Assembly (NCBI GenBank): GCA_905236665.1
Contig: CAJONF010000113.1
Coordinates: forward strand, 1-8,221
DNA length: 8,221 bases
Direction: 5' to 3'
Source of the DNA: an uncultured Selenomonadaceae bacterium
GTDB lineage: Bacteria; Bacillota; Negativicutes; Selenomonadales; Selenomonadaceae
The position numbers were made by a program, and so were the translations under genes. Below, piece by piece: positions 7,322 through 8,221 of the stretch. Position 1 is the first letter of the stretch. The number at the start of each line of letters is the position of its first letter. Below the pieces are notes generated by a model. It did no database searches and was not told the origin of the DNA. It saw nothing but the letters and a program-made list of their open reading frames with translations.

Positions 7322-8221
7322 TTAGCCCTTAATCGCCCTCCAAAGGGTATACAAATTTGTTATACTTAAATCATGAATGTTCGAACCACCGAATTCATAA
7401 ATCTTAGCCCTCATTCGCTCAGTCTTTGAAAAATTCTCGTCGTCAGACAAAGCTATCTCATACAATTTATGAACTATCGCATCACAATCCAAATCACTAC
7501 CGACAACACGACTATCGTCGTCAACGATAGTCGTGTCTAACTTTTCAACATCATCATGCAACTCATCAGCTGACTCCTCTTCCGAAGCGACAAACCTTTC
7601 GTCGCCCACGAAAGGTTTGTCGAACGTTTTGTCGTCGTCATAAGAAATTAATTCGATATCGAAAGATTTTTTTAACCAATCGCGCAAAACACCTTCGCCC
7701 TGCCGAGCAACTTCAAACATCTTTTCAAGTGCGAAATTTCGATACAATTTCTTATAGTCAGCAGGTCTCAAACAAAATTTAAATTCTTGTGACGAGTCAC
7801 CACCGAAAACTTCGCGAATACCCCGCGAAAAAAAATATTCGTCAACTTGCTGCTGTAAACCATGCGAAAACGTAAAACAAGCCAATCCTTTCGTCGCTAT
7901 AGCATATTCGCACCACAAATCTGCGAGATTAGCTGTAACTTCTCCACACAATAAATCGAACGGAGCCTTACCATTTTTTGAAAATGGCATAGTCAATTCA
8001 GACTCAACACCACGACGAACCGAAACATCTAATCCAAATAATTTAGATAAATACGCACCGTCTTTAACTTCAAATAAACCACCCGCAACACCATGACGAC
8101 ACCCACAACGACGAGCATGTTCCACCGACGAATACCGACTAAAAACTAAACCATGACGCCTTAACGAAGGTAAATAACTTTTCGGAACTTCCTCACCCAA
8201 CTCTTTTTTATAATGACGACA
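7322..8221 (-). CDS. Unrecognised protein, 3' portion (5' end outside window)
   Basis: The frame is open to the right edge, so the 299 visible residues are a C-terminal part; a TTG at 8200 lacks support as a start. I do not recognise the family. The first 40 residues are basic and carry Cys/His residues (C-R-H-Y at the edge, R-R-C-G-C-R-H-G), possibly a metal-binding or nucleic-acid-binding region. A mixed globular section follows with an aromatic segment (L-W-C-E-Y, C-F-T-F-S-H-G) and a helical stretch (L-Y-R-N-F-A-L-E-K-M-F-E-V-A). An acidic segment rich in D-D and E-E-E then separates it from a short C-terminal domain ending L-W-R-A-I-K-G. The acidic segment coincides with two palindromic DNA elements. 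Sense-strand G greatly exceeds C, unlike the neighbouring genes, suggesting a different history. A mobile or phage origin is possible from the adjacent polymerase but not shown. Confidence 0.72.
   Translation of the reverse strand, partial: CRHYKKELGEEVPKSYLPSLRRHGLVFSRYSSVEHARRCGCRHGVAGGLFEVKDGAYLSKLFGLDVSVRRGVESELTMPFSKNGKAPFDLLCGEVTANLADLWCEYAIATKGLACFTFSHGLQQQVDEYFFSRGIREVFGGDSSQEFKFCLRPADYKKLYRNFALEKMFEVARQGEGVLRDWLKKSFDIELISYDDDKTFDKPFVGDERFVASEEESADELHDDVEKLDTTIVDDDSRVVGSDLDCDAIVHKLYEIALSDDENFSKTERMRAKIYEFGGSNIHDLSITNLYTLWRAIKG
7506..7536 (-). repeat. In-frame palindrome B, 13-bp arms with 5-nt loop
   Basis: ACACGACTATCGT (7506-7518 on the plus strand, and the same string on the minus strand from 7536) forms a perfect 13-bp stem around a 5-nt loop, CGTCA on the plus strand. 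It lies inside the unknown gene and encodes T-T-I-V-D-D-D-S-R-V. Symmetry this long is unlikely in coding DNA by chance, and it pairs with a second element 84 nt away. Confidence 0.85.
7588..7622 (-). repeat. In-frame palindrome A, 15-bp arms with 5-nt loop
   Basis: CGACAAACCTTTCGT (7588-7602) is exactly inverted at 7608-7622 around the plus-strand loop CGCCC. It encodes D-K-P-F-V-G-D-E-R-F-V in the same codon phase as palindrome B, and both share a TCGT-loop-ACGA core while their outer stems differ in a pairing-preserving way. Confidence 0.87.

Noticed and set aside
7971..7987. 7-bp hairpin CCATTTT/AAAATGG inside the unknown gene
   Set aside because: Short, AT-rich and lacking the shared core of the two larger palindromes; could be chance.

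Overview
The window looks like a piece of a low-to-moderate GC bacterial chromosome, most likely Bacillota. The clues are strong GGAG/GGAGGTG ribosome binding sites, a stem plus T9 intrinsic terminator, and a phage-type family A DNA polymerase of the kind common in Bacillota prophages. The glycosyltransferase resembles those of Negativicutes (Selenomonas-like bacteria), but that narrower placement is only an impression. There are five protein-coding genes, two of them cut by the window edges. I saw no rRNA, tRNA, CRISPR array or insertion sequence.

Left part (1-3147, + strand): the 3' portion of a very large repetitive protein, probably exported. Six repeats of about 93-114 residues, each built around a VGDG motif, are followed by a Thr/Pro/Ser/Asn linker, a Glu/Pro-rich stretch and an acidic Asn/Ser/Asp tail. 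The 1048 visible residues contain no Cys and no Trp. The gene ends in a clear intrinsic terminator (3175-3205), which probably also serves the convergent gene on its right.

Middle part (3215-6993, - strand): three co-directional genes, in transcription order a phage-type DNA polymerase with 3'-5' exonuclease and polymerase motifs, a small secreted protein of unknown function, and a family 2 glycosyltransferase. The secreted protein and the glycosyltransferase are only 21 nt apart and probably cotranscribed. The starts of all three are fixed by ribosome binding sites, and for two of them the best start differs from the longest open frame. The glycosyltransferase could modify surface polysaccharide or, speculatively, the Thr/Ser-rich surface protein next to it.

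Right part (7006-8221): a 300-nt non-coding stretch with several small dyads, one of them operator-like, then the 3' portion of an unrecognised minus-strand gene. That gene has strong G-over-C skew on its sense strand and carries two nearly perfect palindromic hairpins (13- and 15-bp arms, both with 5-nt loops) in the same codon phase. These twin in-frame palindromes are the most unusual structure in the window. The isolated phage polymerase beside a compositionally distinct unknown gene suggests the edge or remnant of a mobile region, though no attachment site or integrase is visible.
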